Of a stretch of DNA of 64,000 bases, positions 12,301 to 24,700 are shown one piece after another; the stretch's first letter is position 1; the number at the start of each line of letters is the position of its first letter. The translations under genes were made by a program, and so were the position numbers. The stretch is from Tubulanus polymorphus (taxonomy: Eukaryota > Nemertea > Palaeonemertea > Tubulaniformes > Tubulanidae), in the NCBI RefSeq assembly GCF_964204645.1, contig NC_134025.1, positions 12,095,001 through 12,159,000 of the forward strand, in the 5' to 3' direction. The notes below the pieces were generated by a model that saw only the letters and a program-made list of their open reading frames with translations, did not search any database and was not told the DNA's origin.

Positions 12301-15300
12301 ACTGTAGCACAGGGAAGACCGGTTGGCCACAGTGAGTCCGTCCAGCTCAGGAGCCCCCCCCCCCCCCAGAATTTTGCGAAATTAATACTTGCAGATATGA
12401 GCCCAAACTATGTACAAGGATACACCCCCTGTGATCCTGATAATGCTACATAAATATTCTACACTAAAGGGTCCGATCGGAAAGAACGGACACCTTGAGC
12501 CATGACAACAGGACCAAGTGAAGCTAATGAGCCTAACTGGCCTGAAACATCCCGTAAATAAAATGACGTGAATGTCGACGGTGAATTCCAAAAGGCGGCC
12601 CGACAGACTTCCTCCAACGGAGCACCCGAAAAGGCTGCGCAGGAAGTAGCCATAGACCTCACTTGATGAGAAACGACTCCCTCCGAGGAAAGATTCTCCT
12701 TCAATAAAATGTCCTTGATCATTGAAGAGACCCATCGGGCTACTGTGTCCCGCGAAATATCACCCTTTAGGTGATCCAGCAGCGGAATAAATAACCGCTC
12801 CCGTGAACCCCTCCGTGAAGCAGAGCGATCTAAATAGAAACACAATGCCCGCACAGGACATAAAGTCCTGTCCGGGATGCCCGGTTCCACTCGATGTTTT
12901 AGGGCTTCAATTCGCCATTGGCGCCCAACCGAGCCTGGTCGTTGGTTCTTTGCCAAAAATTCCAAAGCAGGCCGCAGCGAAACAAATTCATTCGCTGGCC
13001 CAAAGACAATGTGACCTTGTCGGACTGAAAGCGCATGAATCTCAGAGCGACGGGCCGAGCAAGCCAAGAACAGCAAAAATACAGTCTTTTTTGACAAATT
13101 TGCAAAAGACGCTGCCGAAAGAGGTTCAAATGGAGCCTCCATTAACTTCTTCAAAATTACAGACAGATCCCATGGTGGAACTGTCCTTGTTACCCGAGGC
13201 CGGGAAATAGAAAACCCAGCAACCAGCTGGGATATCCGATGATCCCCTGCTACATTTGGCCATCCAGAAGCACGCAATGTATGAGAAATCGCGGAGCGGT
13301 AACCTTTAATAGTTATGACCTGTAAACCTTTTGCTACAAATAGGTGCAGTAAAAAATCTGCCAATTGAGCTACAGAGGGTGAGCATGGATCAATTTCCCC
13401 TGCAGCACACCAATCCGCAAAATGACTCCATTTGGCATCGTAAATGGTACTTGTTGATGGCCGCTTAGATCCTGCGATAAAGGAGGCAGCCTGTTCTGAA
13501 AAGCCTGAAGCTGACAAGGATCGCTGGACAATGGCCAGGCGAGCAGATTTAACCACTGGCTGTTTGGATGATGCCGAAAGATCCCCTGAGACAGAAGCGA
13601 TGGGAAATTCGGAAGAATCCTGGGGTTGTCGCACAGTAGGTTGAGAAGTGGTAGGAGCCGGCCAACATGGTGCTACCAGAACTATGTTGCAATTGACTGA
13701 TCTCTCTATTTGATCCAGTAGGCGCGGCAGGACTGGTGTGGGCGGGAACGCATACGCATGCATCCCCGACCAGTCCAGAGAGAAGGCATCGACCCCCCAC
13801 GCTTCCGCGTCTGGAAACGGGGACACAAACAGAGGACACCTCCGATTGAACCGGGTGGCAAACAGATCCAGCAGCGGATTGCCAAAATGCCCCGAACCCG
13901 ATCGGCTACTTCTTGGTGGAGAACCCATTCTGTCGCAATAGCCTGACCTCGACGAGACAGAGCATCGGCCATCACGTTCCTTTTCCCTGCTAAATGTGCC
14001 TCAGTCAGGGACACGCCCTTTGTCTGGCACCAAAGAAGAATTTTGGCCGACAGACCTGTGAGGGTTTCTGAGTGAGTGCCCCCTTGGTTCTGAAGGTAAG
14101 TCCTCACTGTTGAATTGTCTGTGGCTAACCAAACGTGGTGGCCCTCCACTCTCCTGTGAAAGAACTTCAGGGCCTTCCACACGGCCAGCATTTCTAGGAA
14201 ATTTATGTGGTTGGTGGCCTCGTAGCGAGACCATTTCCCGGCTTTGACTCGGTTCTCCAGATGTGCCCCCCAACCTTGGTGACTGGCATCCGTGAATACA
14301 CGAACTGGAGCCTCTAACGGGGCTAGTGACACCCCGAGCCGAAGATTCGTAGTGGCCGCCCACCACTGAAGATCCGGACTTAGATCGGTCGGAGGTACGG
14401 GAATCAAGGCCTCCCAGTTGCCCTTCGACTGAGACCAGAAGACCTTCCAATATTGTTGCAAGCGCCTGCTTCTGAGGCGGCCTAAGGGCACCACCAGACC
14501 CATGGAGCTGATGGAGCCTAGAAGCCGTGACCAGTAACGAGCTGTTCTCGGGGTTGTGGACACTCCCGCTACAGCTTCTTGAAGTTTGGCCACTCGAACC
14601 ATAGACGGAAAGACTTTGCCGATCCGGAGATCGAAGTCCATGCCGAGATAAGTGAACTGTTGGGCCGGCGTCAACTGAGATTTTTCCCTGTTTACGCGGA
14701 ACCCTAGCTGATGGACTAAGTCCAAGACTGAGGTCATTGCCTCCCGACATTCCTGAGCCGAATTCGCGACTATTAACCAGTCGTCGAGGTAAACGAACAG
14801 TCGAACACCCCTTGACTGAAGTACCTTCTGAACTGACTTGACCAACTTGGTGAAAACCCACGGGGCCGTACTGAGGCCAAATGGAAGAGACCTGAATTGG
14901 AACTGGCGGCCTTTCCACTTTATCCTGAGAAATCGCCGAGATTTTGGGTGAATTGGAACCTGAAAGTAAGCATCCTTCAGGTCCAATGAAGCCGCCCATT
15001 GACCCGGACGGAGCCCTTGAATCACGTCCTTGGGCTTGGTCATCCGGAACCTTGGAATGTCTAGGTGCCGATTGAGGGATGACAGATCTATCACTGTCCG
15101 TTGACCCCCTGTGGCCTTTGGTACCATGAATATTCGAGAAAACCAGCCGGGAGAAGTTTCGTTGCAAACTGGTTCTATCGCTCCCTTCTCTGCCAGTTCC
15201 TTGAGAGCCGGAGAGATTAAGGCCTCCTGACCTGGTTTTGGCCGCATGTCAGGAGGTGACCTCATCAGGCGCGGTCGCCTTAGGAAACGGAGACGGTAGC

Positions 15301-18300
15301 CCCGAGAGACGACCCGGGAGGGCCAACCGTCTCCAAAGAGGTCGGACCAGTGGGTTGCTGCCTGCTGCAGACAACCTCCCACTGGTCCCAAGAATTCATT
15401 TCGAGTTTTTCCGAAAGGAAGAGCCCCTTTTTGGAGCCTTCCCCTTGCCTCGATACGAACCGGGAATGTTACGACCGGACGAGGCTTGACACGATTGTTG
15501 AAGTTGCGCGCTAGTTCTCCAACCGGCATCCGAAGCCGCCTGAGAAAGCGCTGAAGTTTGAGATGGTCCTGTTTGCGTCCGTGCCGAACCTTGCGCCGCC
15601 GGCGTCGGACCAGAACTCTTTTTCCACGGAGTTCGGGGGTTGGACTTGGCCTGAACCTCCCGAATCTTCCTCAGCTCTGCGGAAACCGGAGCGCACCAAC
15701 CGGAGAAGAGACGTGAAGACGTCCCCAATGGGGCTCTCAGCAAAGCATTGGACACCATATCCGGTAGACGAGTTTTGGCACTGGAGTCCATCACTGACTG
15801 ACGGGAGGCTAACACCAGATTAGCCTGACCCCGAACCGACAACGGAATTACATGCGAAACAGACCGAGCCAAAGATTGGATAATCCGGTCCATTCCCTCC
15901 AGTTTTAGGGCAACTGACTCTGGGTCGGAGCCCGCATGAACGGCGGCGTGAGTCTCGCGAAGCTCACCCGTCAACACCTTAAGTGCCATATCTTGAAACG
16001 AACCAACCCTGGTAAGATTGTCCAGGATTGACGTCATGGCCACCAAACCGGACTTAGGGAAACGAATACCCGACTGTGCTGTAACAGTATCCGGGCTGAT
16101 CAAAGTATAATCAGCATCCAGGCAGTTATGACTGTGATCCACAGCACCTGGAGTTGCGTAATACGCCGAGCGAAATGCGCCTATAGGTGGATCGGTTGAA
16201 CTAAAATATTTCCCAGATTTCATACCCCGTTCTGGAGGGGGAAATGAAAAAGTTCCAGGCCGACATTCACCCCATAATTGCGTATCCAATCGAGCCCATT
16301 CTCTTGAAACCGCTGACGATTCCCGTAAAACGTTAAGATCGGAGTCCGGAGGGCGATAAGCTTCCATTGACTCACCGACCAGAGGAGCTGCTGTGGGCTT
16401 AGCGCGAGTTGCCCCGTGCTTGACAAAGAACTCACTTATCATCGCTCTAAATGGCATGTCCCCCGCTGGTTCGGATAAAACTGAACGGGAAGGAGATACA
16501 TTGCGAGCCATGGAAGCCCCCATCGTCTGGGGCAACCCACAATTGCTTGCGACAGGAACGACCCCAGAAGGAATTGCCGCCTCTGGGACCGGATCCTCAT
16601 TGAAATCAGACCCTACCGCAGCATCCAGGAATTCAGAGTCAGAATTCCGAAAAACTGAGTGGGCTGGCGAACTTCTAACCGGACAATCAGGAATAGGCTT
16701 ACCTGTTGTAGAAGTTGCAGCGACTTGTTGCGACGAAGATAACAAGTTTAAAATTTTCTCCTCAAATACATGGAAATCCTTCTGAGTCAGGTATTTTCCA
16801 GTATCCCGACGATCATGCCGACTTCGGTGACGGTCCCTCGAACGGGATCGCGACCTACTAGAAGAATCGCTTTCATCGCTAACCGACGTCGACGAACGAT
16901 GAGAAGACCGACGGCGAAACTTCCGACAATAACGATCGTAGTCCCTCTCGCGATCAAACCTTGATCTGCGAGAAGGAGATCTTGCTCGTTTATTACGCTC
17001 ACGGCGTCTAAATCTAGTGGGAGAGCGAGCTCTATCCCCAGAGCGACGATCAGAATCAGACGATGAACGTACCGGATGTTTTGAACCGGACGACGTCTGG
17101 ACCGGACCGGTGGCCGAACCGGACCGATGCCCGACCCGGACCGGTACCGACCGAACCGGTGCGGGCCGTTCGCGACTACCGCGGCGCGCGCTCGGTTCCG
17201 AACATGTAGTCTGAACCGGCCGAACCGGTGAACGACCAGAGACCGGTGAATGACCGGAGACCGGTGCCGGTGAACGACCAGAGACCGGTGAATGACCGGA
17301 GACCGGTGCCGGTGAACCAGCGTTCCTCCCCGGTGAACGGAGTTGGGAAGCCGATCGTACCTGAACGACCGGCGACCGCTCCGCTTTACGATAAGAAACA
17401 GGATTAGAAACGTCGGTTGGCACATCGGCCGAAACCGACGAATCCCTGCTAACTCGACGACGATCTCTTAGTTTAAGAGCCTTATCGGCCCGAAGCCAAA
17501 GGTCCTCGGACCACACGACGCAAATATTGCAAGGATTGCTCCTTGCACATATTTGACCGGATTTGCGCCTGCACGACGCACATGAATCGTGGTTGTCCCA
17601 GGCGCCAAACAAATGCCCGCATCCCTCCCCGCCACGATGCTGACCCTTAGGAGGGGGTGGCATAATTATCCTGTTACAAATCAAAACAATTCAATTCAAT
17701 TCAATCAAATTATATTTGTAAATAAAATTCTTACGGAAAAAAAGAAATCAGGGATAACCCCCAAACCGAACGGACTCACCGTTACGAGAGTGAAAACTCC
17801 CTAATATCCTAATTCCCAGATTTTTACGGCGAAAAAATCCAACGCGTTCTACTGCGAGAACGCCAAGAAAAAAGATGGCGGATTTCGCCGGTGGCTAAAT
17901 GCAATACCGCAGGGCCGGGTCGTATAGAAAAACCATTGGCGATAAATCCAAATTTAGAAAATATTGGCAAAAACCATAGGAAAGGGTACAGTACTCGATG
18001 GAAATATGATGATTCAGCTTGTTTCTGATGATCTAGCTATTCTGGGGTCGTTAGGGCCCCCAAAATGTAAAAAAAATGTATAGACACCGTATACCAGCCG
18101 CTGTGTCTATTTATAAAGCTTTCAATTTTGCCCTACTTTGTTTACACAACTTGACCTCAATTCACCGATAATGACTTTCGTGACCTACATAGATTTTATT
18201 CATACACCCGCCAGCGAACTCGAACAAAAACAAATCCCTGGGGTTGCCAGGACTACCAGGCATACATACAAGCCGTATAAGCTTTATACATTGCCATTTA

Positions 18301-18708
18301 GACAGTAAGGGGATAAGTAGGTCATCCACCTGTGACGTGGCGCCACATCGCGCAAGAACTAGCGTTCTGGAGACTGTGTCGTCCGGTCACAGTTAGCATG
18401 GAAAGACTTGGAACTGCATTCAAAGTTTATATCAGAGGTGAAAACCCACCTAGTTTGATAGTAAATCTAACAATTTAAAACCAGTTTTATGATCAAGACC
18501 ACGTTATGACTCTGACCAGAATGTGCAACTGGGTGCTGGTATCATGGTATTATCAAATTCTACAATTAGGAATCTGAACCAATAAAGAACTGAGAAAGTA
18601 AATACCATTTTCTGGTTGCCAGACCATGTTCGATCGACCATTTCCATTATAACCAATAGCTGCTTTCATTGTAAGTCCGGCTTGATTTGGAAGCGCAACG
18701 TACCTTTT
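3337..18708 (-). CDS. WDR90: WDR90 second WD40 array and C-terminus (intron carries a DIRS element)
   Basis: Exons from 18606-18708 to the terminal exon 3337-3491. Motifs in order: KAAIGYNGNGRSNMVW, FFAYTLGCIVIVEDLASG, HVEEISCLAL (a 47-nt exon at 11395-11441), AIFLWDLISMECTAVLSHHK, DPTTSNEFSCVGDDGNILFW, YVGSSSGQVLAIDTRT, TASAGHTLKMWSV, GTSSGTLWYVNWPE, CADDGSLRVWSIDDREQI, YSDGTVRMFDLN, SGGCDGLVAISSAPTG, SSADQRVSIWSADWLKD and NEILVWDVLV just before the TAA stop. The intron between 18606 and 11594 is about 7.0 kb because a DIRS retrotransposon sits in it; both flanking exons keep good splice sites, so the gene should still splice. Confidence 0.92.
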
Positions 18709-21700
18709 CTACAACACCCGAAAATAACGTTCGTATTAACACGATAATTGACAAGGTACCAGTGAAATTAGGATAAATCAACGTTTTCTCAAATAAGAAC
18801 CTGAGCTAACGGGGCTTTTTTCTCGCGAGCCGAAAAATGTTTAAGAACATGCGGTTGAAAATGTGAGCTTCCGTCTGCTAGGTTTCTCGTTTTTCCAACA
18901 GCACCATCGTGTTTCACGTGACATTTAGTCTTTACTTGTAGAGGTGTTTCTTCTTGTTGTTCATCCTCCAAAACATCCCTCCCCACAGCATCAGCCAACC
19001 CATTATCATCAGGCGCGTCAATAACTTCGAATGACTGAAAAATATACGTAAAATAATAAAAATTATATGATGAACAAATATTAAAGAAAAAAAAAAAACA
19101 AAAACAAAATGAATACAATGTAGGCCTATACATATGAACAAGTGTTTCAAAAATAATGCTGAGCCCATAATCTAAAGGTAGTCTAAAGCTAAAAGATATT
19201 TCTGAAATTGTTATAATCATCTTCACCCTCGGTAATTCTCCATTGGCAGGGAATCGAACCTGATGAGACTCTGTGAGACTCCCACAGCAGGAATTCGTGA
19301 CATGGCAGTCTCAGTTTTGAGACTCTTGGCATACAATACATGCACCACTTATACGTTAGACAGCAATTGTGGACAAAACAAAAGTACATTACTGGTACAA
19401 ATCATCACAAAATTCTGCTCCCTTAGTAAAAATATTCCCTATATGTAAGAGAATGTTAACTGGTCCAAATTTTAATAAAGACAGAGTTCACTGCAATCGA
19501 TATAAACTGAGAAATCTGCAAAGGCTCCTTGGTATCAAACACCAGTTTTAACACAAAGTTTAATAAATCAACTATAGTGAGTTATATGATGGGTTTAAGT
19601 CGCAACTCCGGCCTACGAAACCGGCAAAGAAATCTTACCTGTCTTATATGTGTACTGTCACGCTTTGGTGTGATTACTAAAATATCATCATCATCTACAG
19701 ACACTTCAGAAGCTGTCTCAACATCTAGTGTAATCAAAGCAACAAACCACTGATCAGTTAAGAAAACACTATCTGACTCCAATAAATGAGGAATCACTGG
19801 ACCCAGTTACGCAACTGTTAGCAAGATACAATTCTTGACAGTCAAAATTTCACTTAAATTCCATGATGAAATAAAACTCAAAACCTAAGAGCTGGGTCCT
19901 GTTAGTTTGTTTTTTCTTCAAATTCAATGGATTTTACCTCCATTGGGTACTCTAGCTATAGTACTCAATTCTTGAGCTTCTGTCTGGAAATCATCTAGTT
20001 GTTTTTTTGTATTCACGACTGGGTTTCGAGGAATACAATCCGTTATATCTTCAGTGCGTACGAATGATGTGGACACAGCTTGACGTCCCCTAAAAAATAA
20101 ATTTTAGAAATCTAAGATTTTATTTTTAGATTTCAGAAATTTTATTCTTTGCTTCGGATATTTTTTCAAAATGGTGATCAAAGATGGAATTATGCTAATA
20201 TGGTAAACTAAATATCCTAGGATTATCAGAATTTCTCCTCATTCTTAGAAAAACGGACATTAGAAATGGTTACCTTTCAAAATAGGTAATAGGTTCCACT
20301 TACTCTGGTTGTGTTGGTTGCGAGTCAATATTTGCCATAAAATCCCAAATGAAAATGGCTTCTCCAATACTGATAATTGACATCGCATCGGGAGTAAACA
20401 ACAGTCCTGATACAGCCTCCGAATGACCGATAAACACCTACAATTTGTAATCAATCAATACATTTCAGTTCGCTGAATTCATATTTTCACAAAGGCTTCA
20501 TTGAGAAATAACTTACTTGAAAGTTGATGTCCAAACGCATGTGATAGTCCCAGATTTTGATCAGACGATCTCCACTAGTTGCCAAGTAACGACCATCGGG
20601 ACTTACTGTCAAAGCGCTGCAACTGTTGCGGTGTATATGATCAATCTGCGCATCGTTAAAAACAAGATAGAATTTTGTCGAAATAATAGTTGACGTCAAT
20701 CTAACTAGCCAATGCGCTCATTGTTTTAAGTTAATTTTCACGATTTTCCTTTCTCTATCGAGTACGAGTAGCAATTATTAAGGTGGATACCTGATTGGCC
20801 TTGCAATTAGCATTCATAGTCAAGAGGTTGAACAAAATTACAAGCAACTAATAGTAATTTAGCTTTGTTAAAGCAAGCCGAATGAGCAACGGTATATCAT
20901 CAGATTCATCACTTGAAGTAAAACAGTAGATGATACCGCAGGTTCAATCACGTGAACACCTGCTGATTTTTGCAGCTAAGCCAATAATCATAGAAGAGTC
21001 TTAGCTTTCTGATTGGCTTTTTATACTGATATTTTTGCATCCAGATTTCGGCGTTAAACCTCATGCATATTCTAACCAGGCCTTTTTTTCTTCAAAATTC
21101 AGCTCCCTAGGAATTGGAGAATGCTTAATGCTTTACTTAATGATTTGTTAGAATATATGCTCAGTTGCACATTCAAAGGGCCATTCTTCTGGAAACCATG
21201 TCATTTAAATTCGCTCCATTTGTATAGTAACAGGCTCAGCCTAGGGCTGGCCTAAAAACCATACATGAATTCAATCGCTCACCTGAGCCAGTAATTTACC
21301 AGTAGCGGCATCAAGTTTCAACAGACGCTTATTCGCTGTAGCTACGAGTAAATTTCGGACGTTTGAAGGCGAGTACGCAACTTGTAGAGCTGTATCTATA
21401 ACGGTACTACTAGGCCCACAAGCAGGTTCAATGGTACTAATATCAATATGCATCACCTGAATCAATAAATTAACGTAACACCTGTAGCATATAGTGAGAG
21501 AGGAAAAGTCAATGCAAATATCAGGACTATGGAACAAAAAATTGGTCAACTTCTTGGGTGCCTTATGTCAACACCAAAGCTTTTGGGAGGTTTGACATTA
21601 ATCAATATGCTGTCACCATCTACATGGTTAGGCACATTCAGTGCAAATGATCCATCTTTACAAATTGTACAACAAAAACGTGAATGGACCCCATACAGCA

Positions 21701-24700
21701 AATAACGGGTACATTACTGCGAGGCTATGCCATCAATTCCACTTTCACTTTACGAGTTATTGCCCATTACCCATTATTTGATGTTTTTAGCTTTCCAAGC
21801 GTAACAAAAATTAATCAGCGACAGAACCGTCAACCCTAATTCTTTTTTATGCGGACAGATTTTTCATTTGAAGCGTACAAACCAGACCTCCATAGAAACA
21901 AAGTGTAATTCACAAAATTACAGTCAACCCCCGATATACTGCCCTCCCAATAGGTATATCGGGGGTTGACTGTATATATGAAAATGCTTGGTTAAGATAC
22001 TGATCCCTGGGTAGTAGAGCAATGAAATCCACTTCAAAAGTAAATACATTCCAATGCTCGATAGATATACCTGGTGATGGGATTTCCCCGATTTTCACAC
22101 ATGTTCATAAAGCGATACTACAAGATTTACACTTCATTCGAAATTGGAGAGTGGAATAAGCTTCACTTGTCTATTACATCCATTGTGTATATAGTTGGAC
22201 AGACAATCAATCAGGGTCATAACCGGTAAGCTTAATATCAGGAAAAAGGGGGAAATAATTTGGCAGGACATAACTCAAACGATCGAGACATCGAGATGGA
22301 GCGATAGCTTTGTGGCAGTTAAACAGCTTCAATTGTTTTTAGTCAACATCTCTAAAAAAATTATTAACATGGTTCCCTCAGTTACATGAATCTAAAATTT
22401 ACCAATTTTTTCCCAAGTATTTCATGTGATTTTTCAATTTTTCCAAATGGACAATGGGACAATGAATTTCCCAAACATTTCCCTGATTAGAAGAAAATTC
22501 ATCAAATTCCCAAATATTTCAAAACTGGGAATATTATTTCAAAAAGTTTTTCCCAATTTCCCAGTACTATGGGAACCATATAGTTATCAATGAGTAACAA
22601 ACGTACCTCATCCAACGATCGTGCATTCAGCACCGATATGGTGAAATCGGTCGGCCCAATCACAGCGATGTGCCGTCCATTCGGGTTTACAGCGATCGTA
22701 TTCGGCGCCGACTTATCACCCTTAGCAACGATATTACCGAGCAATCGTACAAGCGGATAAGTATCCGTGCTAGCATCATAAAGTACCAACGTTCCCAGTT
22801 CACCGGCGCTGTACAGAAAGTCACCCATTGGCGAGTAGGCCAGCCCGGTTACTTTTCCTCTGTGCTGACTGAAATGAATGCAGATATTACCTTCATAAGA
22901 GCTACATACTCGTAAGACATTAAGAGATTGATTGAAATCAACGTCTTAGCATATTCAGCTACCTCACATAAATCTTATATGCAGAGTTGCCACTTATGTG
23001 AAGCTAAAAATCCGGAAAATAAGTCGGGGGGTCTGGGGTCCTTCCCCCAGAAAATTTTTTGAAATTAGAACGCCAGGAGATGCGTTCTGGCGCAATACGC
23101 ATTATAGGCCTCACTTTCATTACCGCCTATAAATCATTTTTTCAAATAGCGATTGGTTCCGTCAAATACACCTCATATAAACCCCAGAGCCAAAAACAAA
23201 CGAAGCGTCAGTCGATTTCGATCGTCGCGTCATCTTGGTTTAATCGTGTACTGCGGGGTTGTTGCCACTACGTGGCAGCACAATACGGCTTTTTCGAACC
23301 CGCTACGGAGCCGTCACGTTCTGATGTTTAGGGTCGAATCCCGAATTGATTTTATTTTTTTGGCGATGTTTTCTTTTGTGGTTATTTGACTTCTCCCGAA
23401 AGTGGCAACTCTATATATGGCAAATATAATTGGTTTTTCAATGAGGCCTAATCATAACTTCACGTTTCGCTGAGCATGCTCCAGCTGATTCACAAAACAA
23501 CTTTCATGGAAAAACCAATCGTCAAATGTTAGAGGCCCATGGACCTTGAAGCTTCGGAACTAATGTTATAATTTTAAGAATATGTATGTAACCAAGATTG
23601 CTCGTTGGAGTGGCTAAGAGAGAAACGGATGGATAATCATTTTTCCGCATTTTTTAACTAACGCAGGCAGTGGTTAGATGTGTTAAGAACGAATGCTTCA
23701 GGTTGATTTTTTTCCCTACGATTCATGCCAAGTAAAATTGAAATGAATTTGGTTTGTTGAATAAAATTGTATCCGAAATTAAGATTTGCTGCTTTAAGAT
23801 TTAATCTAATTAGTTTTAACATTAATACTAAAACTCATAAAAGTTTATGAAACTCAAGCCGTACCAACTAGAGCATGTAATTCAACTACTTCAAATTTCA
23901 GAGTGAGATATGGCTTGATTGAGTCACAACGATGACTTAGAAAAGATCGCCAGGCGCAATGATTAGAAGGTGCCCATTCACACCTAATGATGTTGTCATC
24001 CGCTTTATTAATTGGACAATCAAAGAACGCAAAAACAGGCCCATGCACACGGACTTTTCAACTTAATATAATATTATCAGAGCTATCACTGAAGCTAAAA
24101 ATGGCATGTTTCAGGTAAAAAAAAGAACTTACTGATATTCAGCCAACATGCTTGTAGTTTCAACACTAAATATTCGAACGATTCCATTCACGAATCCACA
24201 GGCGAAAACTTGTTTCGATGGATGACAAATAACCGCACATGGACATTCCTGTGGAGCACTGAAGTCATAAAGCTGAAAATATTTACACAATTAATAACTT
24301 TTGCAAACTGTTACTGTCCGGTTTACAGAATTCATTTAAGTTGAGGCCAGAAGATGAAACTAATTTGCATCTAGCTGGTTGGTCTTATTAGATCATTACA
24401 AGGCTATGATGGTTATGAAACAAATCGTTCCTTAGACCCATCAATAAATACATTCCTAAAACCAATAATTACATGAGAATTTTCATAGAATATTGACTAG
24501 CTCACGTTGTAAATCATGACCAAACCATGTCCTCAACAGGGCTATGATATAATACACATCGTAAACGTAATGCCAAATTTCCAATGTACTTTTGGGTCAA
24601 GGTCAACGAAAATGAGAACGTTATCATAGGTGATGAATCAAAATCTTAGAAAATACCAACCAGTCTATAAAGTTGTGAGCACTAATCATTTACCTGCTGT

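Larger units (their letters stand above)
11872..18006 (-). mobile_element. Complete DIRS-type tyrosine-recombinase retrotransposon
   Basis: About 6.1 kb, coding strand minus, inserted in a WDR90 intron. It has the full DIRS architecture: 122-bp inverted terminal repeats (11918-12039 and 17867-17988), short unique outer ends, an internal complementary region at 12096-12192 that joins complements of both outer ends, and three long overlapping ORFs (Gag-like, RT-RNase H, tyrosine recombinase). There is no integrase of DDE type and no target-site duplication, as expected for DIRS. Identical ITRs and long ORFs suggest a recent insertion. Exact ends are good to a few bases, because AATAT occurs at both. 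Confidence 0.93.

Noticed and set aside
14001-15167. 388-codon minus-strand ORF inside the DIRS element
   Set aside because: Alternative frame of the RT-RNase H ORF; no motifs of its own.
16787-17425. 212-codon minus-strand ORF with Arg/His repeats
   Set aside because: Shadow of the Gag ORF caused by its repetitive GC-rich codons.
19230-19330. B-box-like GGTTCGATTCC on the minus strand in a WDR90 intron, with CTGATGAG nearby
   Set aside because: No convincing A box, no cloverleaf, no hammerhead GAAA; too weak to call a SINE, tRNA or ribozyme.
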